Below are positions 25,342 through 33,955 of a stretch of 64,000 nt of DNA, piece after piece (the stretch's first letter is position 1; each line of letters opens with the position of its first letter). A model generated the notes under the pieces. It did no database searches and was not told the origin of the DNA. It saw only the letters and a program-made list of their open reading frames with translations. Made by a program: the position numbers and the translations under genes. Origin of the DNA: CAYWBU01 sp942491525 (GTDB lineage Bacteria; Desulfobacterota; Desulfomonilia; UBA1062); the NCBI GenBank assembly GCA_942491525.1, contig CALOBW010000030.1:1-64000 (forward strand), given 5' to 3'.

Positions 25342-26577
25342 TTACAAAAGCTTTTCGTGTTTTAAATATTTCTCAACATCACGATATGAATCATCAGCAC
25401 CAGCATACTTTACCAGATTCCGTGCAGTTTTGAGCCACTCGATTGTTGAAGGATTATACTCTTTAAGAGCAGAGATTATATCTTTCTGTTCAAGATCTCT
25501 TTCCTCCCCTGACTCAAAAATATCCATTAACGCAAATTCTTTGGCCTGATCAATAATTCCGTCAATATCCGCGCCAGAACAATTGACCGTATGCTCAGCA
25601 AGCTTTCGGTAATTGATATTTTCACAGGGCACACCTTCCAGCTTTAACTTAAACATCTCTTCTCTTGCAACAACGTCAGGTGGCGAGACAAAAACTTGCC
25701 TAGAAAAACGGCCCGGACGTTTCATTGCAGGATCAATATCCCATGGCATATTAGATGCCGCCAAAACCAATATCTGATCATTTTGATTATCAATCCCATC
25801 CAGCTGTGCCAAAAATTCATTAACAACAGTTCTGCTATGATGAGAATTCGATTTGGATCTCGAATATGCCAATGCATCAAGTTCATCGAAAAAAAGTAGC
25901 GTGGGCTTATTTGCCCGAGCTTTCTCAAATATATCAGACAAACTTCTCTCACTCTCACCAATCCACATATTCAAGACATCACTAATACCAACAGACATAA
26001 AATATGCACTGCACTCTGTGGCAATTGCTTTGGCAATCATGGTCTTGCCACATCCTGGCGGACCATATAACAATATCCCGCCTCCGGCTTTCTTTTTAAA
26101 TCTACTGAATAGTCCAGGTCTTAGAAAAGGTTCGATGATTTGCATCCGCAAAATTTTCTTGAGTGATTCCATCCCCGCAATATCTTTAAAGCTAATCGGA
26201 TTGTCACCCTTGGAAAACAAATCAATAACGTCGGCCACATCAGCCTTCTCGCCTACCAACCTAAGGTCCGGTCCGACAGATTTCAGACTAGCTACTATTG
26301 CTTCCAGCTCAGGCTGGGCGTCAAAATCATTATATCTCTTTGACTTCACATACAATTCAACCGATTCCTCCCTCCTGTCCAAATGGTACAGACACAGAGC
26401 GGCCCCGGTAAATATTGGAGCTGATTCAAACTTCTGCTTAATTAGAAGCTCATATTGATTAAGACTCTCTTCCCACATTGAATGCTCTTGAAGAAGGCGG
26501 GCATAATTCAAACGTAATTCATGATTAAATGGCTCGCTAACCAACTGTTTCTCTAATTCCTGACAAGAAAAATCCAT
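25342..26577 (-). CDS. TPR-AAA+ ATPase
   Basis: About 411 residues. Residues 1-100 are TPR-like helices (LRLNYARLLQEHSMWEESLN). The AAA+ module follows: DIAGMESLKKIL, Walker A LLYGPPGCGKT near 172, Walker B LLFFDELDAL near 230, sensor-1 ASN in LVLAASNMPWDID, arginine finger region MKRPGRFSRQVFV, and a C-terminal helical lid (CSGADIDGIIDQAKEFALMD). It is closest in pattern to the classic AAA clade (FtsH/Vps4/katanin), with no protease domain. AAAGGA precedes ATG 26577; ATG 26586 is also possible. It is the last gene of a coupled operon with two membrane proteins. Confidence 0.88.
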   Translation of the reverse strand: MDFSCQELEKQLVSEPFNHELRLNYARLLQEHSMWEESLNQYELLIKQKFESAPIFTGAALCLYHLDRREESVELYVKSKRYNDFDAQPELEAIVASLKSVGPDLRLVGEKADVADVIDLFSKGDNPISFKDIAGMESLKKILRMQIIEPFLRPGLFSRFKKKAGGGILLYGPPGCGKTMIAKAIATECSAYFMSVGISDVLNMWIGESERSLSDIFEKARANKPTLLFFDELDALAYSRSKSNSHHSRTVVNEFLAQLDGIDNQNDQILVLAASNMPWDIDPAMKRPGRFSRQVFVSPPDVVAREEMFKLKLEGVPCENINYRKLAEHTVNCSGADIDGIIDQAKEFALMDIFESGEERDLEQKDIISALKEYNPSTIEWLKTARNLVKYAGADDSYRDVEKYLKHEKLL

Positions 26578-26589
26578 CTTATACATCCT

Positions 26590-27465
26590 TTAATTTAGTA
26601 CTTTTCGTAGAAATGGAGGATAAATCCAACTATATAGGACATATGCCAGCCAACCGTAAACAAGAGCCAGAGTAGCCATCTGTGAAGAAAAATGGGAAGA
26701 TAACTGGAAAGCAATAATAGCAACAAACCACAACACAGCAGATGCATGCCAACCATATTTTAGACTGGGGAAAAGGGGAAGCATGGTCCAATGCGTCAAG
26801 ACCCTAAGCTCTTTAATCATATTAACAACCATTTCGTTCTGGGGATCTCCCCGCAGAAGCTCTTGAGCAATTCTCAGAGCCTCACTGTATTTTTTCTGTT
26901 CATACAGAACAATCAGAATCATGGCGGCTGAGGCTTGAGCTTCGGGATAGCTTCTTACAAGCTCAAAAAGGCGTTGCTGATATTCTGGCTTGTTATTATT
27001 GACAACTTCACAAATGACATACACAATTTGAGCCGACATATCATCGGGATCTAAACGGATAGCCTCTCTGGCAAGCCTATCAGCTTTATCAATATGCAAT
27101 GTTTCCAGCATAACATTTGCATATAAGGTGTAATACCTGGACGAATCAGGATTGTCTCTGATCAGTTCAATAATTAAGAGTTCAGCATCAGAATAACTCT
27201 GCAACTCTTTATAAACCGATGCCAATAAAAACCTGGCATCCTCATTCTGGGGATCAAATGCGAATATCTCCCCTAGAGTTCTCTCTGATTTGTCATACTG
27301 CTCAGTCTCATAATAAATTAATGCCGAATAAAACAATAATACAATATTGTTAGGGTTACCTTTAAGGGCATTTGCAATTAGATTCTCAGCTTGCTGATAA
27401 CGGCGCCTTTCAAGCAAGTGAAGAACTTTATCCTCAATACCATCCAGAGTATTATCATCCGTCAT
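26590..27465 (-). CDS. TPR protein with C-terminal membrane helices
   Basis: A 291-residue protein. Residues 1-200 form about five TPR/SLR-type repeats (RYQQAENLIANALKGNPNNI, YDKSERTLGEIFAFDPQNED). The C-terminus holds two hydrophobic segments (ASAVLWFVAIIAFQLSS; TLALVYGWLAYVLYSWIYP) that would place the TPR domain in the cytoplasm. The start codon overlaps the stop of the upstream membrane protein gene by 4 bp, and the AAA+ gene follows after 12 nt. It would make a membrane receptor for the AAA+ protein. AT-rich, like its neighbours. Confidence 0.8.
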   Translation of the reverse strand: MTDDNTLDGIEDKVLHLLERRRYQQAENLIANALKGNPNNIVLLFYSALIYYETEQYDKSERTLGEIFAFDPQNEDARFLLASVYKELQSYSDAELLIIELIRDNPDSSRYYTLYANVMLETLHIDKADRLAREAIRLDPDDMSAQIVYVICEVVNNNKPEYQQRLFELVRSYPEAQASAAMILIVLYEQKKYSEALRIAQELLRGDPQNEMVVNMIKELRVLTHWTMLPLFPSLKYGWHASAVLWFVAIIAFQLSSHFSSQMATLALVYGWLAYVLYSWIYPPFLRKVLN

Positions 27466-27943
27466 AAGACGCCGTTAACCTTTAAAATTGAAGATACAAT
27501 GCAAAGATCAAGTACTATACCCGCAATTAAACACACAGCTACAGCACCCCAAGGTCGCACCGGAGTAACTCCCATTAAATTCATAGCCTTGTGGTATTTA
27601 CGGTGCAACGCATACGAAATAGACCAGAAAACCAGAGCCAAAAATCTTGGTCCATATCTATAAACAGGATTTTCGCGCCGATATTCAGAAAGCCATTCAT
27701 ATCCTACCGTTCCGTCAGGGATCTTTATAATAAGATACAAAAACGCAATATAAATAAGAATAGCCAGAAAATATAAAATAAGATCTTTTGCAAGCCTTCC
27801 CAATATCCTGGAGTTAAAAGCTGACAAGATGATAGCCGCATTGGGCCCCAGGAAAAATGCTGTAAGAAAAAGAGCCTTCGATGAATAGATCGAACGCGCT
27901 GATTCATCACTCGAAAGCACGGGTCTCAATAAATCATCCACAC
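27462..27943 (-). CDS. Small integral membrane protein, unknown function
   Basis: About 160 residues with three or four membrane helices (ALFLTAFFLGPNAAIILSAF; LILYFLAILIYIAFLYLI; ALVFWSISYALH; VAVCLIAGIVLDLCIVSSIL). I choose GTG 27943, 4 nt after AGGTG; the frame opens at TTG 27953. A polar loop (YEWLSEYRRENPVYRYGPRF) lies between helices 2 and 3. It is the first gene of the membrane-TPR-AAA+ operon, overlapping the TPR gene by 4 bp. No family is recognised. Confidence 0.7.
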
Positions 27944-28111
27944 AACACCTCAATATTCAATTTCTGAAGTTTATCAAAAAAATACATTTTTGGTGAATAT
28001 TTCAGAACATAACATTTTGTCCAGCACTTAATTAATCACAGGACATCTTAAGCAACTGGGCTAAGACAATTTTGAACAGTCTTTATAATCAAACTTAATT
28101 GGAGAATATTT

Positions 28112-28138
28112 GAGGGGAAACCTGAAGTGTTTCCCCTC
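28112..28138 (-). terminator. Hairpin terminator
   Basis: GAGGGGAAAC and GTTTCCCCTC form a 10-bp perfect stem around a 7-nt loop, 15 nt after the stop codon of the minus-strand NTF2-like gene; on that strand it is followed by AAATATTCTCC. Confidence 0.75.
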
Positions 28139-28152
28139 GAAGTCTTAAGTGT

Positions 28153-28989
28153 TTATTTGCCGTAGAAGAAACGGACCTTGACGATCTTCTTGCTCTTAGG
28201 GCTGAACTCAAAGAAGGCCACACCGTGCATCTTGCTCTTGCCCTTGGCGGCATCAAAGACGCAGGAGGTGAACCAGCCGCCGGAGCGCACCGATGAGACG
28301 CGCATGGTCATATCGGCAGCATCCTTGAAGAAGTCAGCCGCGGAGACAGCCTTGTTGGCCGGGAACTCGATCACGGCGCCGCTGTCAAAGAGGCGGCTGT
28401 AGACGCCCTCATCATTGGCATTGATGGCGTCGGCAAAGCTGCCCACAGCCTTGTTGCCGCGGCAGAGGATGCCCTTGTACATGGCACCGCAGTACTCGAT
28501 GACGCGCGGCATGCCCTGGACGGCGATCATGGAGCCGAACTGCTGGCAGGAGGCCACGATACCCTTGAGGCCGTTGTTGGCCAGCAGGGCGATGGCGTTG
28601 CCGGTGAAGTCCCAGTAGGCGTTCAGGGTGTCGATCTTGAGCTCGCCGTCAACCTCTTTGACCGAGTACTTGAGCAGTGCGGCAACCTCACTGATGGCGC
28701 CGTTGGGCAGGGTGGTTGTGATCAAGACGTCACGCACAACCTCGTTCTCAATGACGATGTCCTGGAAGACCTGGAACTTGATGTCATTGGGAGCGATGAA
28801 GATATCGTAGAAACGGCCCAGCGCATCGCGGCCGGCTTTGATATCCTGGTTTTTGTAGTTGGGACCGGCGCCAACCGGGTCATTGACCTCGGCATCTTCG
28901 GCAAACAGGCCGAGCCAGGCCTCGCGGTCATGACGGCCAACAATTTCCGGAGAACTCTTAACGATCTCATAAACCTTCTTGGGATCCAT
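28153..28989 (-). CDS. NTF2-like (SnoaL/ketosteroid isomerase fold) protein
   Basis: A 278-residue soluble protein. Residues 1-150 are a clear SnoaL-like domain (HDREAWLGLFAEDAEVNDPV, GRDALGRFYDIFIAPNDIKF). Residues about 175-278 look like a second, diverged copy (FADAINANDEGVYSRLFDSG, MHGVAFFEFSPKSKKIVKVR). NTF2-like domains bind small hydrophobic ligands or act as isomerases and hydrolases. AGGAGG precedes the start and a terminator follows. It is monocistronic. Function not assigned. Confidence 0.82.
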   Translation of the reverse strand: MDPKKVYEIVKSSPEIVGRHDREAWLGLFAEDAEVNDPVGAGPNYKNQDIKAGRDALGRFYDIFIAPNDIKFQVFQDIVIENEVVRDVLITTTLPNGAISEVAALLKYSVKEVDGELKIDTLNAYWDFTGNAIALLANNGLKGIVASCQQFGSMIAVQGMPRVIEYCGAMYKGILCRGNKAVGSFADAINANDEGVYSRLFDSGAVIEFPANKAVSAADFFKDAADMTMRVSSVRSGGWFTSCVFDAAKGKSKMHGVAFFEFSPKSKKIVKVRFFYGK

Positions 28990-29209
28990 AATACAACCTC
29001 CTCGAATAATAGATATTATTCCGCAGACAACATTTTATGAATGTCGATCAGAATATTTTGAGGCAGTTTACATCGCTGAACGATTCATTGCAAGCGGAGT
29101 TCGGCCTGGATGTTAAATTTCACACAGGTAGCCATCTAAATGCTTGATATCAGAACAAAGATCGCACCAAGAAATCATCCTGTAGCGCATTCAAGAAATA
29201 AGAGAACAC

Positions 29210-29974
29210 CTAAAAAAGATTGAGCTGCTCAAGGTAACGCAGGCTGGGTTTGAGCTGATCCTGCTGATGGGGCTCAATGGTGACCACCGGCAGCTGATCA
29301 CGGCGGCGCAAGAAATCCCAAAGCGGGTCCAGTTCCAGGCTGCCCTGCCCCAGGGCCAGGTGATCATCGGCCTGACCGTGATTGTCATGCAGATGCAGAT
29401 GAGCAATGCGCCCTCCCAGGACATCAATCCAACGCTGCAGCGGCGCCTTGCCGAAGGCGGCGGTATGGCCCACATCCAGACAGAAGCCGACGTCCGGCAC
29501 GGCCTCAAAAAGTTCAACCAGCTCTTCCGGGCCGTGCTCATAGGTGTTTTCAAGCACCAGCCGGCTGCCGGCGTCCGCAACCGCGGCATTCATCCAGCTC
29601 CAGGTCTCAGTGGCCTTTTCCAGCCACTGCTCATAGACCCAGCCGTAGCGCATCTTTTCATAACCGGCATGGCAGACAACACTGCGGGGTTTGAAGATCT
29701 CTATAACATCGACCAGCTGCTGCAGCCGCGCGCGGGTGGCGGCCAGAATGGCTGCATCGGGCGAGCCCGGCGACAAGTCGATGAAGGGACCGTGCAGTGT
29801 GGTCTGCAGACCGGCAGCATGCAGGCGCGCGGCCATTGCCTGAAACTCCTCACGACTGAAACTGTCAAGGGCCCAGGCATCGATCCCCACTTCGGGGTTA
29901 ATCTTCCGGTCCAGAAAAAGCTCCAGCAGGTGGGGCATGCGAAGCGGCATATTGACGTGAATGATTGTCTGCAT
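29210..29974 (-). CDS. Sugar phosphate isomerase/epimerase-like TIM barrel
   Basis: A 254-residue protein of the AP endonuclease 2/xylose isomerase-like TIM-barrel family. TTLHGPFIDLSPGSPDAAIL, VCHAGYEKMRYGWVYEQWLE, VLENTYEHGPEELVELFEAV, FCLDVGHTAAFG and HLHLHDNHGQADDHLALGQG supply the His, Glu, Asp-His and final H-D metal ligands. The last strand gives VTIEPH. The family covers sugar isomerases, epimerases and metal-dependent hydrolases, so the substrate is unknown. It lies 40 nt downstream of the HDOD gene's stop on the opposite operon end and need not be related to signalling. Confidence 0.85.
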   Translation of the reverse strand: MQTIIHVNMPLRMPHLLELFLDRKINPEVGIDAWALDSFSREEFQAMAARLHAAGLQTTLHGPFIDLSPGSPDAAILAATRARLQQLVDVIEIFKPRSVVCHAGYEKMRYGWVYEQWLEKATETWSWMNAAVADAGSRLVLENTYEHGPEELVELFEAVPDVGFCLDVGHTAAFGKAPLQRWIDVLGGRIAHLHLHDNHGQADDHLALGQGSLELDPLWDFLRRRDQLPVVTIEPHQQDQLKPSLRYLEQLNLF

Positions 29975-30014
29975 GGTTGCTCTCTATAGATTAATCCGGG
30001 ACGATTCTCAAGGT

Positions 30015-30878
30015 TTACTCTTCAAGGAAGAAGCGGCAGGCCTGCTCAATCTCGGCGGCCAGCTGCGGCGCCCAATCGCTGCCGTCGGCCAGATGCTTGC
30101 GCAGAGCGGCAAAGGCCAGATCGGACACGTCGCGACGGCAGCGCGCGTTGCAGTCGACCCGGTTGCGGTCAATGGACTGGGAGGTCACCAAAGCGTCGGC
30201 CATGTTGACCACCAGCGCGATCTGGGAGCCCTCCATCTCAGGTTTGGGTTCATGATGATATTCAATGGCGTTGGAGAGATGATCGGGAATGTGCCAGGTA
30301 CGCGCCAGATAGCCGCCGATGCAGCCGTGATCACAGCCCATGACCGCCCTCTCCGCCGCGCTGTAGCGCAGGCCCTCCTCTTCAATCCCGCGCCTGATCT
30401 CGGCATAGAGTTCCGGAAAATGGCGCACGGTGATAACCTTGCCGATATCATGCAGAATGCCGGCCACGAAGCACTGGTCACTGGGAGCCAGCCGTGAATG
30501 CTGGGCCAGATATTTACTGGTCACGGCCACCGAGATGGAGTGCTCCCAGAACTTCTCCATATCAAAGCCGGAGTCGGCCTCGCCGGCCAGGGCATCCACA
30601 ACGCAGACCGAGAGTACGGCATTGCGCACCGCATCAAAGCCCAGCACAACCACCGAACGCGAGATGCTGTCAATCTTGGAGCTGAAACCATAGAAGGGCG
30701 AATTGACCAGCCGCAGCAGCTTGGCCACAATGGCCGGATCATTCTCAATGGTCTGAGCCAGGGTGTTGATCGAGATATTCTTATCCTCAAGCATCTTGTT
30801 GACGTTCAGCGCCACCACCGGCAGAGTCGGAATGTCATCAATATTTTTGAGTTTTTCAATTATTTCACTCTTCTGCAT
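30015..30878 (-). CDS. HDOD domain signalling protein
   Basis: A 287-residue cytoplasmic HDOD protein. DIPTLPVVALNVNKMLEDKN, DPAIVAKLLRLVNSPFYGFS, SISRSVVVLGFDAVRNAVLS, FVAGILHDIGKVI and AERAVMGCDHGCIGGYLART cover the family. HDOD proteins usually lack the full catalytic HD site and act as signalling adaptors; here an HD pair is kept in LHDIGK. It is the last gene of the five-gene signalling operon, 8 nt after the upstream response regulator. Confidence 0.92.
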   Translation of the reverse strand: MQKSEIIEKLKNIDDIPTLPVVALNVNKMLEDKNISINTLAQTIENDPAIVAKLLRLVNSPFYGFSSKIDSISRSVVVLGFDAVRNAVLSVCVVDALAGEADSGFDMEKFWEHSISVAVTSKYLAQHSRLAPSDQCFVAGILHDIGKVITVRHFPELYAEIRRGIEEEGLRYSAAERAVMGCDHGCIGGYLARTWHIPDHLSNAIEYHHEPKPEMEGSQIALVVNMADALVTSQSIDRNRVDCNARCRRDVSDLAFAALRKHLADGSDWAPQLAAEIEQACRFFLEE

Positions 30879-30886
30879 ACCTGTTC

Positions 30887-32200
30887 CTACTTATGCTCCA
30901 GCCAGACAAAGATCCCCTTCTGCGAAGGATCCAGTGCATAATAGCGTTTGAGGGTCTTGATCTTCTCATCATCCAATTCCACGCCACGATTGAGCAGCAG
31001 AAGACCGGTGCCGCTGTAGACCTCGCGCGACAGGACCATGCCGGCCTGCAGCGCCCACGGCAGAATCTCCTTCTCCTCCACCCCCTGCAGATGCAGCTGT
31101 TCAAGATAGTACGGCTTTATAACTTTAAGCGCCGCCGGGTAGATCTCGGGATCAAAACGCATGTTAAGGTTAACCTTAATCTCGCGCAGGGTATTGTCAA
31201 TCGTCTTTTCGGACAGATGGCGCCCGATGGAGTTGTCGGCGAAGTCGGCCACGGCCATGATGCGAGCCCCCAGCGGGATATCCCGCCCGACCAGACCGTC
31301 CGGATAGCCCTGGCCGTCAAAGCGTTCATGGTGATGACGGATCAGAATACCGGCCGGCCGCAGCTCGACAACCTCGTCCAGCGCCGTCTGGCCCCGCACG
31401 ACATGGAGCTTATACTCATTGACCTCATCGGCACTGAGATCCTTCTCCTCCTTGACCAGAATCAGGTCGGGAATGCCGATCTTGCCCAGATCGTGCAGCA
31501 GCGCCGCCACGGTCAGGGTCTCAAGCTCCTTGCCGGCGACGTTAAGCTCACGGGCGATGCGCACGGTCAGCTCAGCCACATTCTTGGAGTGGCTGCGCAC
31601 CCGGGTGTCGCGCATCTCGATCAGACCGGAAAAGGCCATAATCATGCCCTTGAAGGCCTGACGCTGCTGCTTGTTCAGCTTGCGCAGCTCGGCATTGTTG
31701 TTCTGCAGCTCAATGGTCTGCTCCTGAACATAGTACTCCAGCTGGGAGTTCCACTTCTTGAGCTCCTCATTTTTCTGGTTGATGACCTCCTGCAGGTGCT
31801 CATTCTCCCGTTCCAGCGAGACCTGTCTGAGCAGCCCCTTGACCACCTGCACCAGCTCCTCGTCCTGCCACGGCTTGGTGATGTAGCGGCTGGCCTTGGC
31901 CCGGTTGATGGCGTCAATCGAGGCGTTCACATCACTGTAGCCGGTCAGCAGCACACGCTTGGCATCCGGGCAGAGGCGCGAGGCCTCCTCAAGGAAATCC
32001 ACCCCCGAAAGGCCCGGCATGCGCTGATCTGAAACGATCAGGCCGATATCATGCTCACCCTTGAGAATTTCCAGCCCGGCGCTCCCCGAGTCAGCCGTAT
32101 GGACCGTGATATCCTCATCGAGAAAGAGCCGGGTCAGGGACTTCAGAATATTGCTCTCGTCATCGACAAAGAGTACTTCAGGTAATTTTACATCTTCCAC
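30887..32200 (-). CDS. Response regulator with HD-GYP domain
   Basis: A 437-residue protein. Receiver domain residues 8-125, phospho-acceptor Asp in IGLIVSDQRMPG; a coiled coil (ENEHLQEVINQKNEELKKWN) about 130-185; HD-GYP domain about 195-370 with LLHDLGKIGIPD, then IRHHHERFDGQGYPDGLVG, the intact GYP motif. HD-GYP proteins degrade cyclic-di-GMP. After IMAVADFAD, the usual D-A-L-T-S-x-R-P-Y helix is replaced by NSIGRHLSEK. A further 60 residues close the protein. It probably lowers cyclic-di-GMP when phosphorylated. Confidence 0.92.
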   Translation of the reverse strand: MEDVKLPEVLFVDDESNILKSLTRLFLDEDITVHTADSGSAGLEILKGEHDIGLIVSDQRMPGLSGVDFLEEASRLCPDAKRVLLTGYSDVNASIDAINRAKASRYITKPWQDEELVQVVKGLLRQVSLERENEHLQEVINQKNEELKKWNSQLEYYVQEQTIELQNNNAELRKLNKQQRQAFKGMIMAFSGLIEMRDTRVRSHSKNVAELTVRIARELNVAGKELETLTVAALLHDLGKIGIPDLILVKEEKDLSADEVNEYKLHVVRGQTALDEVVELRPAGILIRHHHERFDGQGYPDGLVGRDIPLGARIMAVADFADNSIGRHLSEKTIDNTLREIKVNLNMRFDPEIYPAALKVIKPYYLEQLHLQGVEEKEILPWALQAGMVLSREVYSGTGLLLLNRGVELDDEKIKTLKRYYALDPSQKGIFVWLEHK

Positions 32201-33153
32201 TACTGTTCTCCATCCTTGCTGTCCTGGATTTCAAAAAACAACTCGACCAGTTCCGGGTCGAGAACGCTACCGGCCATCTCCTGCATAACTTCACGCGCCT
32301 TTTCAAAACCGAGACTTTCGCGGTAGGGCCGGCTGGTGACCAGGGCGTCATAGACATCGCCGATGGCCACAATGCGCGCCTCCAGCGGAATGTCCAGACC
32401 CCGGATCTCAGACATGTGGCCGTCAAAGCGCGTATGGTGATGCCTGATAATATCCACCACCACATCCGAAAGCATGGCCTGACGGGCGATGTCGGCCCCC
32501 CAGCTGGCATGTTTGTCAATTATCTCGCGCTCATCACTGGTCAGCGGATCTTCACTGTTGAGGATGGCATCCGGCACGCCGATCTTGCCGCAGTCATGCA
32601 GCCAGCTGCCGATCTTGATGTCATGCTGAATCTTTTTGGAGAGCCCCAGTTCACGCGCCAGCGAGAGGGCGTAGTCACTGACCCGTTCGCAATGGCCGCG
32701 GGTATAGGGATCCTTGAGCTCGACCGTCTGGGCCAGCGAGAGCAGTTTGGCATCTTCGGACAGCCGGGCCTTCTTGCGGTAGGCGTAGTTCTCGACCCCC
32801 GCATGCAAAGCTTCCAGCATCTGCTCATCATTCCAGGGTTTGGCGATGAAGCGGAAGACGTCACACTTGTTGATCGATTCGATGGCCAGCGGCAGATCAG
32901 CATAACCGGTCATCATAATCTTAACCGTATCCGGCGAGAGCTCGCTGACCTTCTGCATCAGGCTGATGCCGTTCATGACCGGCATCAGGCAGTCGGTCAA
33001 GATTACGGCCACCTCGTTTTCCGCCACCAGATTGAGCGCCTCTACCGGCGTATCGCAGGTCAGCAGCTCAAAATTCTCATCCATCAGCATCCGCTTAATG
33101 GCCGAGAGGATACTCTGCTCGTCATCAACAATCAGAATCGTATTATCCATCAC
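32200..33153 (-). CDS. Response regulator with degenerate HD-GYP domain
   Basis: A 317-residue protein. Receiver residues 5-120 with Asp in VAVILTDCLMPVMNG; HD domain about 140-310: HCERVSDYALSLARELG, WLHDCGKIGVPD, then IIRHHHTRFDGHMSEIRG where GYP is absent. The later AIGDVYDALVTSRPYRES is intact. Metal-binding His/Asp residues remain, so hydrolase activity may be kept but GYP-mediated interactions are likely lost. It overlaps the following regulator by one base and the preceding one by 11. Confidence 0.9.
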   Translation of the reverse strand: MMDNTILIVDDEQSILSAIKRMLMDENFELLTCDTPVEALNLVAENEVAVILTDCLMPVMNGISLMQKVSELSPDTVKIMMTGYADLPLAIESINKCDVFRFIAKPWNDEQMLEALHAGVENYAYRKKARLSEDAKLLSLAQTVELKDPYTRGHCERVSDYALSLARELGLSKKIQHDIKIGSWLHDCGKIGVPDAILNSEDPLTSDEREIIDKHASWGADIARQAMLSDVVVDIIRHHHTRFDGHMSEIRGLDIPLEARIVAIGDVYDALVTSRPYRESLGFEKAREVMQEMAGSVLDPELVELFFEIQDSKDGEQ

Positions 33154-33955
33154 TCACCATAAAAACCAGCAGGCCGCCCTGCTGGTCGGTTGCGAAGTTC
33201 ATCTTCTTGCCCAGCACCATCATCGTCCGGCCGTCGATGTCCAGCTGACTGCGCCCGACCTCATCCATGCTCAGGCCGTCCATGAAGCTGTTGATGGCCG
33301 GCGGCATGACATCCTGGCAGCGCCGCCCCAGAATACCCGGCGAATGACCGAACAGCTGCAGCGCGCTGGTGTTGCAGTTGACAACCATCCCGTCCAGATC
33401 AAACCCAACCACGGCCACCGGCAGCGTATCCAGAATATGCTGGGACACGGTCAGCACCCGGTTCTGAAACATCAGCTCGGCCGTGCGCTCCTCCACCATG
33501 CGTTCCAGATCCTCATTGATCTGCTTCAGCTCATCATTGCTGGACTGCAGCTGACTGGTCAGCTGCAGATTCTCAGCCTGCAGGAAATAGCGCTCGATGG
33601 CGTTGGCAATATTAACCAGCAGCTCATCATCATTCCAGGGCTTGGGAATAAACTTATAGATCTGGCCATCGTTGATGGCTGAAACAATCGAGGCCGTATC
33701 GGCATAACCCGAGAGCACAATCCGCACGGTCTCGGGCCAGCGCTCATAGACCTGTTTCAGAAACTCAACCCCATTCATCTCGGGCATGCGGTAATCGGAG
33801 ATGACCAGATGGATGGGCGCGTTCTCCTCGAGCAGCTGCAAGCCTTCAGCGCCGGAGCCGGCCAGAAAGATCTCATAATCCTCATCCATCAAGAGACGCC
33901 TGAGGGACTTGAGCACATTGGCCTCATCATCGACACACAGAATGCGCGCACTCAT
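33143..33955 (-). CDS. Response regulator with PAS domain
   Basis: A 270-residue protein. Receiver residues 3-120 with Asp in IHLVISDYRMPEMNG and Lys in YKFIPKPWND, a long coiled coil (QLQSSNDELKQINEDLERMV) about 125-165, then a PAS domain (ILDTLPVAVVGFDLDGMVVN). There is no output enzyme, so it may act through protein contacts or feed a partner kinase. Overlaps of 4 and 11 bp with its neighbours show tight coupling. Confidence 0.88.
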   Translation of the reverse strand: MSARILCVDDEANVLKSLRRLLMDEDYEIFLAGSGAEGLQLLEENAPIHLVISDYRMPEMNGVEFLKQVYERWPETVRIVLSGYADTASIVSAINDGQIYKFIPKPWNDDELLVNIANAIERYFLQAENLQLTSQLQSSNDELKQINEDLERMVEERTAELMFQNRVLTVSQHILDTLPVAVVGFDLDGMVVNCNTSALQLFGHSPGILGRRCQDVMPPAINSFMDGLSMDEVGRSQLDIDGRTMMVLGKKMNFATDQQGGLLVFMVSDG

